This document shows, in pieces, positions 1 to 7,876 of a DNA stretch of 20,788 nt. Below the pieces are notes generated by a model. That model made no database searches and was not told where the DNA came from. It saw only the letters and a program-made list of their open reading frames with translations. Every line of letters begins with the position of its first letter. The stretch's first letter is position 1. A program made the position numbers and the translations under genes. This stretch comes from a virus: the IMG/VR virus record IMGVR_UViG_3300020428_000120, positions 1 to 20,788 of that record; one strand, 5' to 3'.

Positions 1-360
1 TCCATTTACAGCCGTAGGAGCGGCAGGGCTAACCCCATCAGTTCCTTTAACCACGCCACAATTTATTGTATTAGAATCAGACAAAGTAAGCACAAGCTCA
101 CCACTTGCATTTACTGTTCCTGCGGTAACACTAACACCATCTGTGCCGTTTGTACCATTAGAAAGACCTGCCACAGAACCAGTAACCTCAAGATCTCCTG
201 CTACTTTTACTTTTGTGGTTGAAATTTGCAGGACTGATGCCGTGCCTTCCCCATCCTCTACTGTTTTCAACGAAGCTGTCACTCCATTGTTACTCCCTCC
301 GCTCATTTGCAGAAGGTCTTTATATGTATCTTTTATTGCTTTGTTATTTAATGTACTCAT
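1..360 (-). CDS. Tail fibre-type structural protein, N-terminal part (3' end outside window)
   Basis: The frame opens with ATG at 358-360 and stays open for 120 codons to the window edge, so only the N-terminus is seen. It begins MSTLNNKAIKDTYKDLLQ, followed by a Gly/Ser/Asn stretch, a VEDGEGTASVLQIST segment, then beta-rich and Gly-Thr-Asp-rich sequence (GTNGTDG, later KGTDGVSP). Such openings and GxxGxxG-like stretches are typical of phage fibres and spikes that form trimeric shafts. The start overlaps the TGA of the 441-aa gene by four bases (ATGA), which supports both the start and co-translation. It follows two other fibre-like genes, so a role in host recognition is inferred. The receptor-binding part lies beyond the window. 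Confidence 0.75.
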   Translation of the reverse strand, partial: MSTLNNKAIKDTYKDLLQMSGGSNNGVTASLKTVEDGEGTASVLQISTTKVKVAGDLEVTGSVAGLSNGTNGTDGVSVTAGTVNASGELVLTLSDSNTINCGVVKGTDGVSPAAPTAVNG

Positions 361-1682
361 TGTGGATCATCCCATGTTGCAGTTGAATTATTGTAATTTT
401 TATATGCCTCGTTCCACAAGAGATGTGGTTCGACTGTTACTTCATCAGTGTTTACGATTGTGTTGTCGGTAAAAGTAATAACTTTCCCTACAATTGAATA
501 AATTATTTTAGGCACACCATTCACAAATACAGTTTGCCCATTAGTGAAACCTGTAAGATTTGGAGCGGTATTCGTTATGCCTGTTGTGGTCTTTGGATTA
601 ATTGTTCCTGTACCACCCAAGTCATCAAGATATGTTAAAGTTTCTCCTGTTATACTTGTGACAAGGCATCGCACTCCATTCAGATAAAAATAGTCTCCAA
701 GATTATATCCTGTAGTATTTGCTGAACTTGAAATTTCATCATCATCATTTCCTGAATCACTTGTGCCTGTCGTATTGTCATCAATAAATACATAAGTAAT
801 TGTTGTGCCATTTATGCCTGTAACAATTGCCTGTCTACCATTAATGTAAATTGTATCACCAACATTATATCCTGTGGTGTTTGCAGTTCCCCCTACATTG
901 GTTCCGATACCTTCAGTCACATTCATTTCTACCGATCCAGTAGAATCGTCATCTACATAACGGAATGTTATGATTGATCCTGCTACTCCTGTGACAACGG
1001 CTTCTCTGCCATTAATGTAAATTGTGTCACCAATATCAAAACCTGTATCATTTGATTCCTTGCTGACTTGTCCAACATTTTGGGTAATGGTTTCAAAAGA
1101 ACCATCATCATTGTATTCAATAAATAGATTACCATTCGATATTCCTCTAATGGTTGCAAGTCTGCCATTAATGTAAATTTGTTCTCCAACTTGATAAATA
1201 TCAGTGTTAAAACCACCTAGTCCTCCACCAATTCCTGTGCCTGTTCCTGTGCCTGTTCCGACACCTGTTGTTACATCAGTCGTAACTTCAGTGTCACTAA
1301 ATCCTGTCGTTCCATCAAGCAGGGTATAATAAACAACTTTGCCATTAATTCCCGTAATTGATCCCTCAACACCACCAACAAAAATTGTTTGACCAATAGC
1401 AAATGCACTTGTGTTTTCAGAACTTGATAAGCCTAAGTCTGATGCGTCTGACATTAAATTAAATCTGATCTGATTTCCAATTGCATCAATTGCAGTAAAA
1501 TCTAAATCTACTTCTAGCTTTGTCAGCCTAACAGGACCATGCTTATAAAAGATTGTTTTTCCCAAATGATATGCACCTGAAGTATGCTTTACCCATGTTA
1601 AAACGCCATTGACCCACCAATTATTTATATCGGCATTATTAAACCTAAGCCGTGTTAATATACTAAAGTCTACTGTTTGCAT
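357..1682 (-). CDS. Repeat-containing tail fibre/appendage protein, 441 aa
   Basis: This 441-residue protein has a Trp-rich N-terminus (residues 22-30) and a Gly-Thr stretch at about 139-157. It contains six imperfect repeats beginning near residues 90, 159, 211, 268, 322 and 374. Each has the pattern NTTGYxxGDTIYINGRxAxVTGIxGxxITY followed by an acidic tail such as DDNTTG. The repeats are short all-beta units that resemble small SH3-like barrels, which is an inference from pattern alone. No catalytic motif is visible. The gene starts five bases after the preceding fibre gene and overlaps the next one by ATGA. Position and composition suggest an exposed virion appendage, probably adhesive. 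No named family was recognised. The acidic, Asn/Thr-rich surface could be a glycosylation target. Confidence 0.75.
   Translation of the reverse strand: MQTVDFSILTRLRFNNADINNWWVNGVLTWVKHTSGAYHLGKTIFYKHGPVRLTKLEVDLDFTAIDAIGNQIRFNLMSDASDLGLSSSENTSAFAIGQTIFVGGVEGSITGINGKVVYYTLLDGTTGFSDTEVTTDVTTGVGTGTGTGTGIGGGLGGFNTDIYQVGEQIYINGRLATIRGISNGNLFIEYNDDGSFETITQNVGQVSKESNDTGFDIGDTIYINGREAVVTGVAGSIITFRYVDDDSTGSVEMNVTEGIGTNVGGTANTTGYNVGDTIYINGRQAIVTGINGTTITYVFIDDNTTGTSDSGNDDDEISSSANTTGYNLGDYFYLNGVRCLVTSITGETLTYLDDLGGTGTINPKTTTGITNTAPNLTGFTNGQTVFVNGVPKIIYSIVGKVITFTDNTIVNTDEVTVEPHLLWNEAYKNYNNSTATWDDPQ
453..1415 (-). repeat. Six imperfect coding repeats inside the 441-aa fibre gene
   Basis: Six protein repeats with starts 52 to 69 residues apart are visible also in DNA. 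The 15-mer CCATTAATGTAAATT (plus strand) occurs exactly at 838-852, 1009-1023 and 1165-1179. The longer 19-mer TCTGCCATTAATGTAAATT is shared by 1005-1023 and 1161-1179. It encodes the conserved (F/I)YINGR core. The outer repeats are more diverged at DNA level, consistent with old duplication plus more recent copying among the central units. Confidence 0.8.
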
Positions 1683-1687
1683 AACTT

Positions 1688-2473
1688 TTACTCGTCTGTG
1701 TTAATATCCAAAACGCCATTTGAAAAAGTCCAAGTGGCAGACCCCGGTGCTCCTGATTGCACAAGCAAAGAAGCTGAAGCTGATAAATAAGTGTAAGCTT
1801 GCACAGCCGTACCAAACATTACTTCCGTTCCACTTACTGCAAAAAATGGTACTGTTGTGCTGACTAAAGGAGTCCCATCATTTTTTAAAAATTCATCAGC
1901 TTGCAAGGATCCACCTATAACTACTTTCCCTGCACCTCCTGCATTATCTACATCAGGAGTAATAGAAAACTCATTGTTTTCGTAGTCCGCGGACAATTCC
2001 CATTCTTGATAAATTTCAACACCATCAGGTGCGTCAGCTCGTCCAAAAAACTTTAGTACAGCTTTACGCTCTTCATCGTTTGCTTGAATCCTAAATTCCT
2101 TACCATCGAATAATAATTGCCCTGGAGTAGGTTGGGACAAAGATGCCAAAACTAAACCTTCTTCATCTACAACTAACTTGCCATTAACTGTCAGTCCATT
2201 TTGCGTAATCGTGTTTACAAAATCTTCTTTTTGTACTTTGCGAAAAGTATTGTGCGTTGCAGACCATACCAAGAAATAATCCTGTTGTGATATGTCTTCA
2301 AAAACTAATATGGGAAAACCCATAATAGATTCAGCAATACTACCATCTTTCAAATTTATGTAGCTAATCGCTTTATCCTTGATGACAGCGTTGTCTACTA
2401 AATCATTAAGGTCGGTGTGCGTTATTTGGCTTCCTGATTGGAATGTAACCCCTTTTTCTAAATAATCTCCCAT
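1688..2473 (-). CDS. Tail fibre-like structural protein, 261 aa
   Basis: The N-terminus (MGDYLEKGVTFQSGSQIT, then HTDLNDLVDNAVIKDKAIS) resembles the opening of many phage fibre proteins, with a 'set up, then add to a location' beta segment followed by a short helix. The rest is beta-rich with many Gly, Ser, Thr and Asp residues, including a VNGKLVVDEEGLVLASL segment like those in fibre shafts. No enzyme motif is seen. A GGGGGA sequence ends about ten bases before the ATG and may act as a ribosome site. The gene sits between the sulfotransferase-like gene and the repeat fibre. A virion-attachment role is inferred from position and composition; the exact family is not recognised. Confidence 0.65.
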   Translation of the reverse strand: MGDYLEKGVTFQSGSQITHTDLNDLVDNAVIKDKAISYINLKDGSIAESIMGFPILVFEDISQQDYFLVWSATHNTFRKVQKEDFVNTITQNGLTVNGKLVVDEEGLVLASLSQPTPGQLLFDGKEFRIQANDEERKAVLKFFGRADAPDGVEIYQEWELSADYENNEFSITPDVDNAGGAGKVVIGGSLQADEFLKNDGTPLVSTTVPFFAVSGTEVMFGTAVQAYTYLSASASLLVQSGAPGSATWTFSNGVLDINTDE

Positions 2474-2476
2474 AAT

Positions 2477-3016
2477 TTATTTCCCCCAAAGTTGCTTAAT
2501 TTCTTCGTAAATTTCGTTGTAAAAATTCAAATATTTTTGCCTTACAGCACTGCGAGCAGATTGTCTTTTTTTTAATTTAACATCGAAAAACAACATAAAG
2601 CTTTCTGCCGACAATTCTTCAATTGTCCTAAAAATAACATTTGGTTTTCTCGACCAACCTCTTGCATGAGACAGGAACCCAAAATAATCAGTGTTTGTAT
2701 CGCACACTTTTTCTTCGTATTCATTAAGTGTCTCAGGTAGAATCTGTCGTTTCCCTGAAGTTTTGTAAGCCTGTAAATCAGCCCATTTTCTTTCATAATG
2801 GCTTTTTACAGCCAGTATCGGATCACAATATAAATAAAGAGTAGGTATAGAAAAATTAATTATTGGGTTGCGATCTTTATGCGTAATTGGCCTGTGTTTT
2901 TCTCCGTCTGAATCATGTATGCAGTTAAACAATGAACTACCAAGTTGTTTCATTACATATGATTGACCTACACCTCCCCAACCTACTACCCTTATTTTAT
3001 TCATATCATTCATCAC
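2477..3016 (-). CDS. Sulfotransferase-like P-loop protein, 179 aa
   Basis: Near the N-terminus is a beta strand followed by a glycine-rich loop (VVGWGGVGQSYVMKQL, residues 10-25), similar to the 5'-phosphosulfate-binding loop of PAPS-dependent sulfotransferases. Around residues 60-76 the stretch LYLYCDPILAVKSHYER matches the (Y/F)(R/C)DPxxAxxSxxxR pattern of the 3'-phosphate-binding region. The Arg of the usual YRDP is replaced by Cys. At 179 aa it is shorter than typical sulfotransferases (about 250-300), so it may be a minimal or divergent member, or a P-loop kinase-like protein. It overlaps the upstream gene by 11 bases and follows three glycosyltransferase-like genes, so sulfation of a glycan is a reasonable but unproved inference. 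The start could instead be Met2 or Met5. Confidence 0.5.
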   Translation of the reverse strand: MMNDMNKIRVVGWGGVGQSYVMKQLGSSLFNCIHDSDGEKHRPITHKDRNPIINFSIPTLYLYCDPILAVKSHYERKWADLQAYKTSGKRQILPETLNEYEEKVCDTNTDYFGFLSHARGWSRKPNVIFRTIEELSAESFMLFFDVKLKKRQSARSAVRQKYLNFYNEIYEEIKQLWGK

Positions 3017-3698
3017 TGATATGCTCTATAGCCTTTTTTACCTCAAGACCTTCGGTAAAACTTGTGGGAACCCCAAGCCTTTCAATTTTTTCACAATCCC
3101 TAAGGGCAAACCAATCAGCCATTGTAATTTCAAAAGGGACTGCATTGCCATGGTCATCCAAAATATCGGTAGTCCCAACTTCGCTTGTTTGTATAGCGTG
3201 GGTCGCTACTGCTCTTTGCTCAGCCCAATCTGTTGCAAGAAAGCACGGATGAAGTGTTCCTTTAGGTATGTCATAAATTTTAGCATCATGAAACCTTCTG
3301 CGAACTTGATACCCAACACATCCTTGGGGTATATCTACTAAATATGGTAATACTTTTGGCCCTGGCTTAATTCTATCAATTATAGATAAGTCCATTAGTC
3401 CACGCACATATTTTTGCCTATGCCAAGGACTACCAATTTCAGTTGGTGGAATTAATGATTCTTCTTTTTGTCGTAAAAGGCTGCCCTGAACATCAAGTGA
3501 TATACTTATGTTGCAATCTGAAAAGTCTATATATTCTTCAAAAGTTGAAGTGAGAGTGTTGACCATTTCACCTTCTTTTTTATCAGCAATATCCCATTTG
3601 AAATGTACATCAGGATGTCTATGCCAAAACATAATCATATTTAGACGATTACCCCAACCCCATGACAGGTTAATAGTTTTTGGACTATCAACATTCAT
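3006..3698 (-). CDS. Fucosyltransferase-like (GT-B type) protein, 230 aa
   Basis: Residues 11-20 (LSWGWGNRLN) match the GxGNRL loop at the N-terminus of fucosyltransferase-like enzymes, where it helps bind GDP-sugar. Residues 128-138 (VGYQVRRRFHD) resemble the donor-binding HxRRxD motif, with Gln in place of His. LATDWAEQRAV (154-164) and a final DWFALRDCEKIE ... TSFTEG segment (195-216) match the 'ATD' and 'D..ALS.C......SSFS' blocks of the same fold. At 230 aa it is shorter than most members. The replaced His could mean a changed donor or lost activity. It overlaps both neighbours by 11 bases within a run of glycan-type genes. The substrate is unknown. Confidence 0.55.
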   Translation of the reverse strand: MNVDSPKTINLSWGWGNRLNMIMFWHRHPDVHFKWDIADKKEGEMVNTLTSTFEEYIDFSDCNISISLDVQGSLLRQKEESLIPPTEIGSPWHRQKYVRGLMDLSIIDRIKPGPKVLPYLVDIPQGCVGYQVRRRFHDAKIYDIPKGTLHPCFLATDWAEQRAVATHAIQTSEVGTTDILDDHGNAVPFEITMADWFALRDCEKIERLGVPTSFTEGLEVKKAIEHISDE

Positions 3699-4476
3699 AA
3701 TAATCAGTCAGCTTGAAATCATTGGGAACTGCTCTCCAATTTTCAATGCTCTTAATTTTATCTTTATCTGTGTACCAATGAATATAATTTAAATGTTTTC
3801 CGTCAGCATATATAGCCCCATTTTTCATCACGACACTGTTGGGATCCACATACTGTATGTCAGTCGAATGTATTCTTTTTATATTCTTAAATTCATGCAT
3901 AAGCACAGTTGGAACTAAATGCTCATCAATATATCTATTTGTAATATCTTTTATTAAACGATCAGCAGTCGGCAAATGATTGATAAGTCCTCGACTTCGA
4001 TCATCATTACGCATCATTACGAAATGTCCTGACGCATACCATAATCCTAATGGAGTGTCTGATTGAACTAGGTGAATAGCATCTCTTTTATGATAATTAC
4101 AAAAAAGATCAGGAGTGCCATTTGCAGGAACAGGGAAATTTTCAAAATTACCATACATAACATCAAGATCACCCCACCCCCAGTAGTCATAATCACGAAG
4201 CTCTTCCCTAAACATCTCACCATAAATAACTCTAAGATCGCAAAGTTTGTAGTAAAACCTAGTTTCTATTTTTCCAATAATCTTTTCCGCTTTGTTATAA
4301 ATATCATCAATTGTACATTTGTGTATTTTTATATTTGATGGTGCTTCCTGAATTTCAAAATCAGTAAATAATAAAACATCAAATGGTTGATTTCTTACTG
4401 TTGCTAAAAACAGAGATAAATAGTTACATTTATTCAAATCCCCAAAATGTGGTATAACTAAGCAAGCGTTATTCAT
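3688..4476 (-). CDS. Putative glycosyltransferase, DUF6625-like, 262 aa
   Basis: The protein opens with a beta strand and IPHFGDLNKCNYLSLFLAT, typical of a GT-A nucleotide-binding half. Around residues 76-109, KLCDLRVIYGEMF ... YDYWGWGDLDVMYG closely fits the conserved block of the DUF6625 glycosyltransferase-like family, in which the Asp-Leu-Asp (103-105) sits where a metal-binding DxD is expected. A later GHFVMMRND segment (about 150-158) is also typical. Length is normal for the group. The ATG overlaps the TGA of the 271-aa gene (ATGA), so the two are probably co-translated. Expected role: transfer of a sugar to a surface glycan or virion protein in the host cytoplasm; donor and acceptor cannot be read from sequence. 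Confidence 0.65.
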   Translation of the reverse strand: MNNACLVIPHFGDLNKCNYLSLFLATVRNQPFDVLLFTDFEIQEAPSNIKIHKCTIDDIYNKAEKIIGKIETRFYYKLCDLRVIYGEMFREELRDYDYWGWGDLDVMYGNFENFPVPANGTPDLFCNYHKRDAIHLVQSDTPLGLWYASGHFVMMRNDDRSRGLINHLPTADRLIKDITNRYIDEHLVPTVLMHEFKNIKRIHSTDIQYVDPNSVVMKNGAIYADGKHLNYIHWYTDKDKIKSIENWRAVPNDFKLTDYYEC

Positions 4477-5288
4477 ATTGAATCTGCGAAGTTGATAATT
4501 GATGAAGGTAAATACTGCGTGATCTCATCACGCAATCTATCGTAACCCATTTTTAACCCCTCATCCGCACTGTTATAATAGGTTTCTTTAAAATAATGAA
4601 AATGATATGAAATTGCAGTTTTATACTGCACATTATGATCTCCTAAAAAAACTTTTCCATTTTTCCAGTATTTAGGGTATCTCCAAAATCCTATATTATG
4701 ATCTTGGTTAAAATGTGTCGTGTTGAAATGCTCAGGTAAAAATCGCATTCCTTGTTGTTCATAAAAAGTTGATCTGCCTAGATAAATCTCTTTCCAAATA
4801 TCCCCAACTTCAGTGGAATTTGTCCACAAATACCCTGCGTTGTAAGTCCCGTATTTTCGACTATCATTAACTCTGTTGTGCACATAATAATGGGGTGACA
4901 ACATTAAATCCATTGAGCTTTCAATTGAGGATTCAGGATCCTTAACAAAAACAACATCAGCATCTACAAAAAGAGTATTTCCTGTTTCACCTACAGCCCA
5001 CTTAATACAATTCATTTTACAGCCTATAATAGCTATATTGTGAAAATCATTAATTTTAGCTACGAGAGCAGTTTCTTTTTGTATAACTGCTAAGTTTTGT
5101 GGATCTAATGCTTTAAAGAAAAACAGTGAACTAAAATTATGTTTTTCAATTTGAACCTGTGTTTCAGAATCGCAGAAAATATAAACAGGAATATCATGAA
5201 ATCTGCGGATGGAATAAATTAGAAGCACGGCTTCACGCTTAGCTTTTGAGTTTGCAACAAAAGAATATGATTTTAATTTAGATTCCAT
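4473..5288 (-). CDS. Putative GT-A (GT8-like) glycosyltransferase, 271 aa
   Basis: The domain order fits a GT-A nucleotide-diphospho-sugar transferase. An N-terminal Rossmann-like half (YSFVANSKAKREAVLLIYSI; VYIFCDSET) is followed by IKWAVGETGNTLFVDADVVFVKD, in which D109-A-D111 is the metal/nucleotide DxD motif. NAGYLWTNSTE near residues 150-160 matches the 'N(A/S)G' acceptor-side block of related enzymes, and QDHNIGFWRYP follows. It overlaps the 111-aa gene by 11 bases and ends in an ATGA overlap with the next glycosyltransferase. No signal peptide or membrane segment is seen, so it should act in the cytoplasm. The sugar and acceptor are unknown. It starts the putative glycan cassette inside the tail module. 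Confidence 0.7.
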   Translation of the reverse strand: MESKLKSYSFVANSKAKREAVLLIYSIRRFHDIPVYIFCDSETQVQIEKHNFSSLFFFKALDPQNLAVIQKETALVAKINDFHNIAIIGCKMNCIKWAVGETGNTLFVDADVVFVKDPESSIESSMDLMLSPHYYVHNRVNDSRKYGTYNAGYLWTNSTEVGDIWKEIYLGRSTFYEQQGMRFLPEHFNTTHFNQDHNIGFWRYPKYWKNGKVFLGDHNVQYKTAISYHFHYFKETYYNSADEGLKMGYDRLRDEITQYLPSSIINFADSI

Positions 5289-5613
5289 ATCCTGCCGTTC
5301 CTATGAAGACCCAAGGCATTGGGGCAATGAATTCAAACCGCTTTGCATGAAGTCCACTTTGTAATATTTGCAAAGGCTGATTATTAGGCTTAAAACCAAG
5401 TTCAAATTCTGAAAATAATTTTAAGTTGTTTCGTAATCCTCTGCGAAACACAGTCCCCTCATCTGATAAACTTAAATACCTCTCATATCTTTTATCGTAA
5501 TACTGAACTGCTAAAGCCCTTCCTAATGGATCACTAGGATCTAAAATAATTTCAAAAGGAGGTTCATAAATTGTTCCTTTTTGCACATATGTTTCTTTTA
5601 TAATTGGAATCAT
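5278..5613 (-). CDS. Uncharacterised tail-region protein, 111 aa
   Basis: A 111-residue protein that begins MIPIIKETYVQKGTIYEPPF and contains DPSDPLGRALAVQYYDKRYERYLSL. No motif of a known enzyme, membrane segment or signal peptide is visible. Its start overlaps the nozzle stop by ATGA and its end overlaps the first glycosyltransferase by 11 bases, so it is part of the same translated chain. Its place right after the nozzle suggests a small virion or tail-assembly protein, for example an adaptor for appendages, but this is a guess from position. It could instead serve the glycan genes that follow. Confidence 0.6.
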   Translation of the reverse strand: MIPIIKETYVQKGTIYEPPFEIILDPSDPLGRALAVQYYDKRYERYLSLSDEGTVFRRGLRNNLKLFSEFELGFKPNNQPLQILQSGLHAKRFEFIAPMPWVFIGTAGYGI

Positions 5614-7727
5614 ATCGTGTTTTTAGTACCTGGATCCCCAACTAAAACAGGATCATCGAGATTTCTGTCGCTTGAAGGTCTAAAGCCTTCCTCAATATCA
5701 AAAGGGCTTGTCTTAACTACAGTTGAATCACTAAACGACTTAGTTGATCTTTTACTCTCGCTTGATTCAATATAAAATTCACTTATCCGTAACCTTCCTG
5801 CCGGAAGATATTTATTAAGACGATTTGTTATAGTAAGTGCAAACAACTGACCGACTTTGCGTGTGATCATTCTGTATGTCTTCCGAAACTCGTCAGAGGG
5901 AGCTTCACTATAAACAAGAGTTGCCGTATCAGGATTTACGGTTGAAAAACCAAAACTTAAACCAGTGCTTGGGCTATCTCCAATTTTAGTTATTGCGGCT
6001 CCAACTCTGTGCCATTTTTTAATATTAAAAGATTCTGCGTCAAACGATCTTGAAGTTATTGCAAAAGAAATTGGGGTAGTTGTATATTCATTATTGGCAT
6101 TAAAATACCTGTCTTCACCTCTTTCATGGGCTTCCCAAACCATGATTGCAGAATTGGATCCCACAAGATGCAGTTTATTCACGCCATTATCAGGAATAAC
6201 TACAAATTCTTTAGGAATTAAATCTTCAGGTACATCATCAATTGTTTCCCAAGATTTTAATAATTGATTGTATATTAAAATTTTACTTACAGCCCCACCG
6301 CTTCCTGACGAAACTACGGCTAAAAAATAACGATTATCCCAAAAAGCAGAAATAAATTTATCTGCATAAGCAAAGTCTATTTGCTTTATTATATTCTGAA
6401 TGGATTCAGAGGTGGGTGTATTTAAAATTTCTAATGCCTGTATTGGGCTTGCAATGTTACTTTGCTGTCGGATCCCTGCGTCTATTGCGTACACCCCATT
6501 ATCACTAAGAAAGTAAATCAAATCTCCTATTTCCTGTACAGTGCCTTGCGAAACACAGCCCATTTGCCTTGTGACCTCAATGACTCTTAAATTTTCACCT
6601 AAACTAGATGTCGCAGTTATTAAATATATACTAGATCTTTTAAAAACTAATAAACTGTCATCTTGGACAGGAAGAAGTGCTGTTATATAATCTCCTGCAC
6701 CTTCATTAACTATGACTCTGTTAAAATATGGATTAACAATACTTGGCGAAAATACATCAGAAAATTGTATTAAATCGGGACCACATTGGTAGGCTAAGCG
6801 ATTTGCGGTAGTGACAGCATATTTAGCAGGACGCAAATATGAATTTTCCTTCCAACCATACGCTTGGATATTTCGATCTCTTGGTGATCTTGGAATAAAT
6901 TCAGCTTTTATTACTGCAATCGTGTTGTTATCTATTTTACGAATTTTATGAACACCATCGTGGCGTGAAGTGCCAGTAAGTTTGATACTATCTCCTGTCA
7001 CAAAATTGTGTCCTGTGTTGCTGTTCAATGTACTATTAGTGATATGCCAATTTTCTTCATCAAAAAACCACGCATCATACCTTGATTCAATAGGGGCTAA
7101 ATCAATTCTGAGTTCATTAAAAGTTTCACCTAGTTCCCCTGCTGAGCCTTGATCTACATCAAATTGATCAGCTTGCCTAGAAAATGGATAAATTTGTATA
7201 ACAACGACAGCTTGTGGCATTTTAAAAACACCTCCATCATCAGGCGTATCACCATTGTATTCTAAAGGATATTCACCAAGTTTTATTGGGAACTTACAAG
7301 GTAAAGTGGAACCTTCACCTCTGAACAAAAGTAACGACCCAAAGGACTCAACAAGAAAAGCGTCACCATCCGCAACTTGCCCACTTTGGTAGGGTACTTT
7401 ATAATCACCATCCTCTGGGTCGTAAATTGTTACATTTTCTGTACTTGCGACTGCTATTGCTGAATGCTCAGCAGTGCCTTCTACAGGATTTATATATCTA
7501 CAAGCACTGTATGCATCAGGAAAGTTTTCATCTGTAAATACTACATCACAACCTTTTCTAGTTTCAACTTCTCCATTTTCCATTCTTGCATTTCTGCTAT
7601 CACTCAATGTTCCTTCGGGAAGTATGTTTCCCTTAATAGCAGACTTAAAACTATTAAACGCACGATCACCCTCGACCACAGGTCGATTGTCTAGGTGTCC
7701 ATATTTGCGTTTAGACTCTAAATTCAT
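5610..7727 (-). CDS. Tail nozzle / stabilisation protein (beta-propeller type), 705 aa
   Basis: The sequence has features of podovirus nozzle proteins (P22 gp10 or T7 gp12 type), which form the tube below the portal/adaptor ring. The N-terminus has LPEGTLSDSRNARMENGEVETRKGCDVVF, the common 'N.R..dG.l..R.G' opening. Middle blocks typical of the propeller include NRLAYQCGPDLIQFSDVFSPS, DDSLLVFKRSSIYLIT, GDLIYFLSDNGVYAID and LLKSWETIDD. Its 705 aa lies between P22 gp10 (about 470) and T7 gp12 (about 790). It starts in an ATGA overlap with the small membrane peptide upstream. The assigned role is structural: closing the head and conducting DNA. Confidence 0.75.
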   Translation of the reverse strand: MNLESKRKYGHLDNRPVVEGDRAFNSFKSAIKGNILPEGTLSDSRNARMENGEVETRKGCDVVFTDENFPDAYSACRYINPVEGTAEHSAIAVASTENVTIYDPEDGDYKVPYQSGQVADGDAFLVESFGSLLLFRGEGSTLPCKFPIKLGEYPLEYNGDTPDDGGVFKMPQAVVVIQIYPFSRQADQFDVDQGSAGELGETFNELRIDLAPIESRYDAWFFDEENWHITNSTLNSNTGHNFVTGDSIKLTGTSRHDGVHKIRKIDNNTIAVIKAEFIPRSPRDRNIQAYGWKENSYLRPAKYAVTTANRLAYQCGPDLIQFSDVFSPSIVNPYFNRVIVNEGAGDYITALLPVQDDSLLVFKRSSIYLITATSSLGENLRVIEVTRQMGCVSQGTVQEIGDLIYFLSDNGVYAIDAGIRQQSNIASPIQALEILNTPTSESIQNIIKQIDFAYADKFISAFWDNRYFLAVVSSGSGGAVSKILIYNQLLKSWETIDDVPEDLIPKEFVVIPDNGVNKLHLVGSNSAIMVWEAHERGEDRYFNANNEYTTTPISFAITSRSFDAESFNIKKWHRVGAAITKIGDSPSTGLSFGFSTVNPDTATLVYSEAPSDEFRKTYRMITRKVGQLFALTITNRLNKYLPAGRLRISEFYIESSESKRSTKSFSDSTVVKTSPFDIEEGFRPSSDRNLDDPVLVGDPGTKNTI

Positions 7728-7876
7728 TTCTTTTCGTTCAGAGACTTATATATACGAATTGACATATAAATTATCGTGACTAAAGCAGCTCCAATTCCGG
7801 CAATGTGGTTCCATTGACCCAAGGAAATAGAAGATATTGTTCCAAGAATTCCAATCGACATTTCTTTATCTATCAT
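7724..7876 (-). CDS. Small one-pass membrane peptide, 50 aa
   Basis: A 50-residue peptide beginning MIDKEMSIGILGTISSISLG, with a hydrophobic segment at about residues 24-41 (HIAGIGAALVTIIYMSIR) and a basic tail ending SLNEKK. I chose ATG at 7874-7876 because it overlaps the TGA of the 37-aa gene as ATGA, exactly the junction used by its neighbours. A longer reading from TTG at 7921 would run through the whole hydrophobic half of that gene and is less likely. The end overlaps the nozzle ATG in the same way. It could be a holin or pinholin-type peptide or a small virion membrane factor. No family was recognised. Confidence 0.65.
   Translation of the reverse strand: MIDKEMSIGILGTISSISLGQWNHIAGIGAALVTIIYMSIRIYKSLNEKK

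Noticed and set aside
143-472. Plus-strand frame of 109 codons
   Set aside because: It is antisense to the truncated fibre gene and the end of the repeat fibre gene, and looks like low-complexity translation with no ribosome site.
983-1216. Minus-strand frame of 77 codons within the repeat fibre gene
   Set aside because: It only reflects the repeated DNA read in another frame; the main frame has clear protein repeats.
4072-4338. Plus-strand frame of 88 codons
   Set aside because: It lies wholly antisense to a convincing glycosyltransferase gene and has no domain-like sequence.
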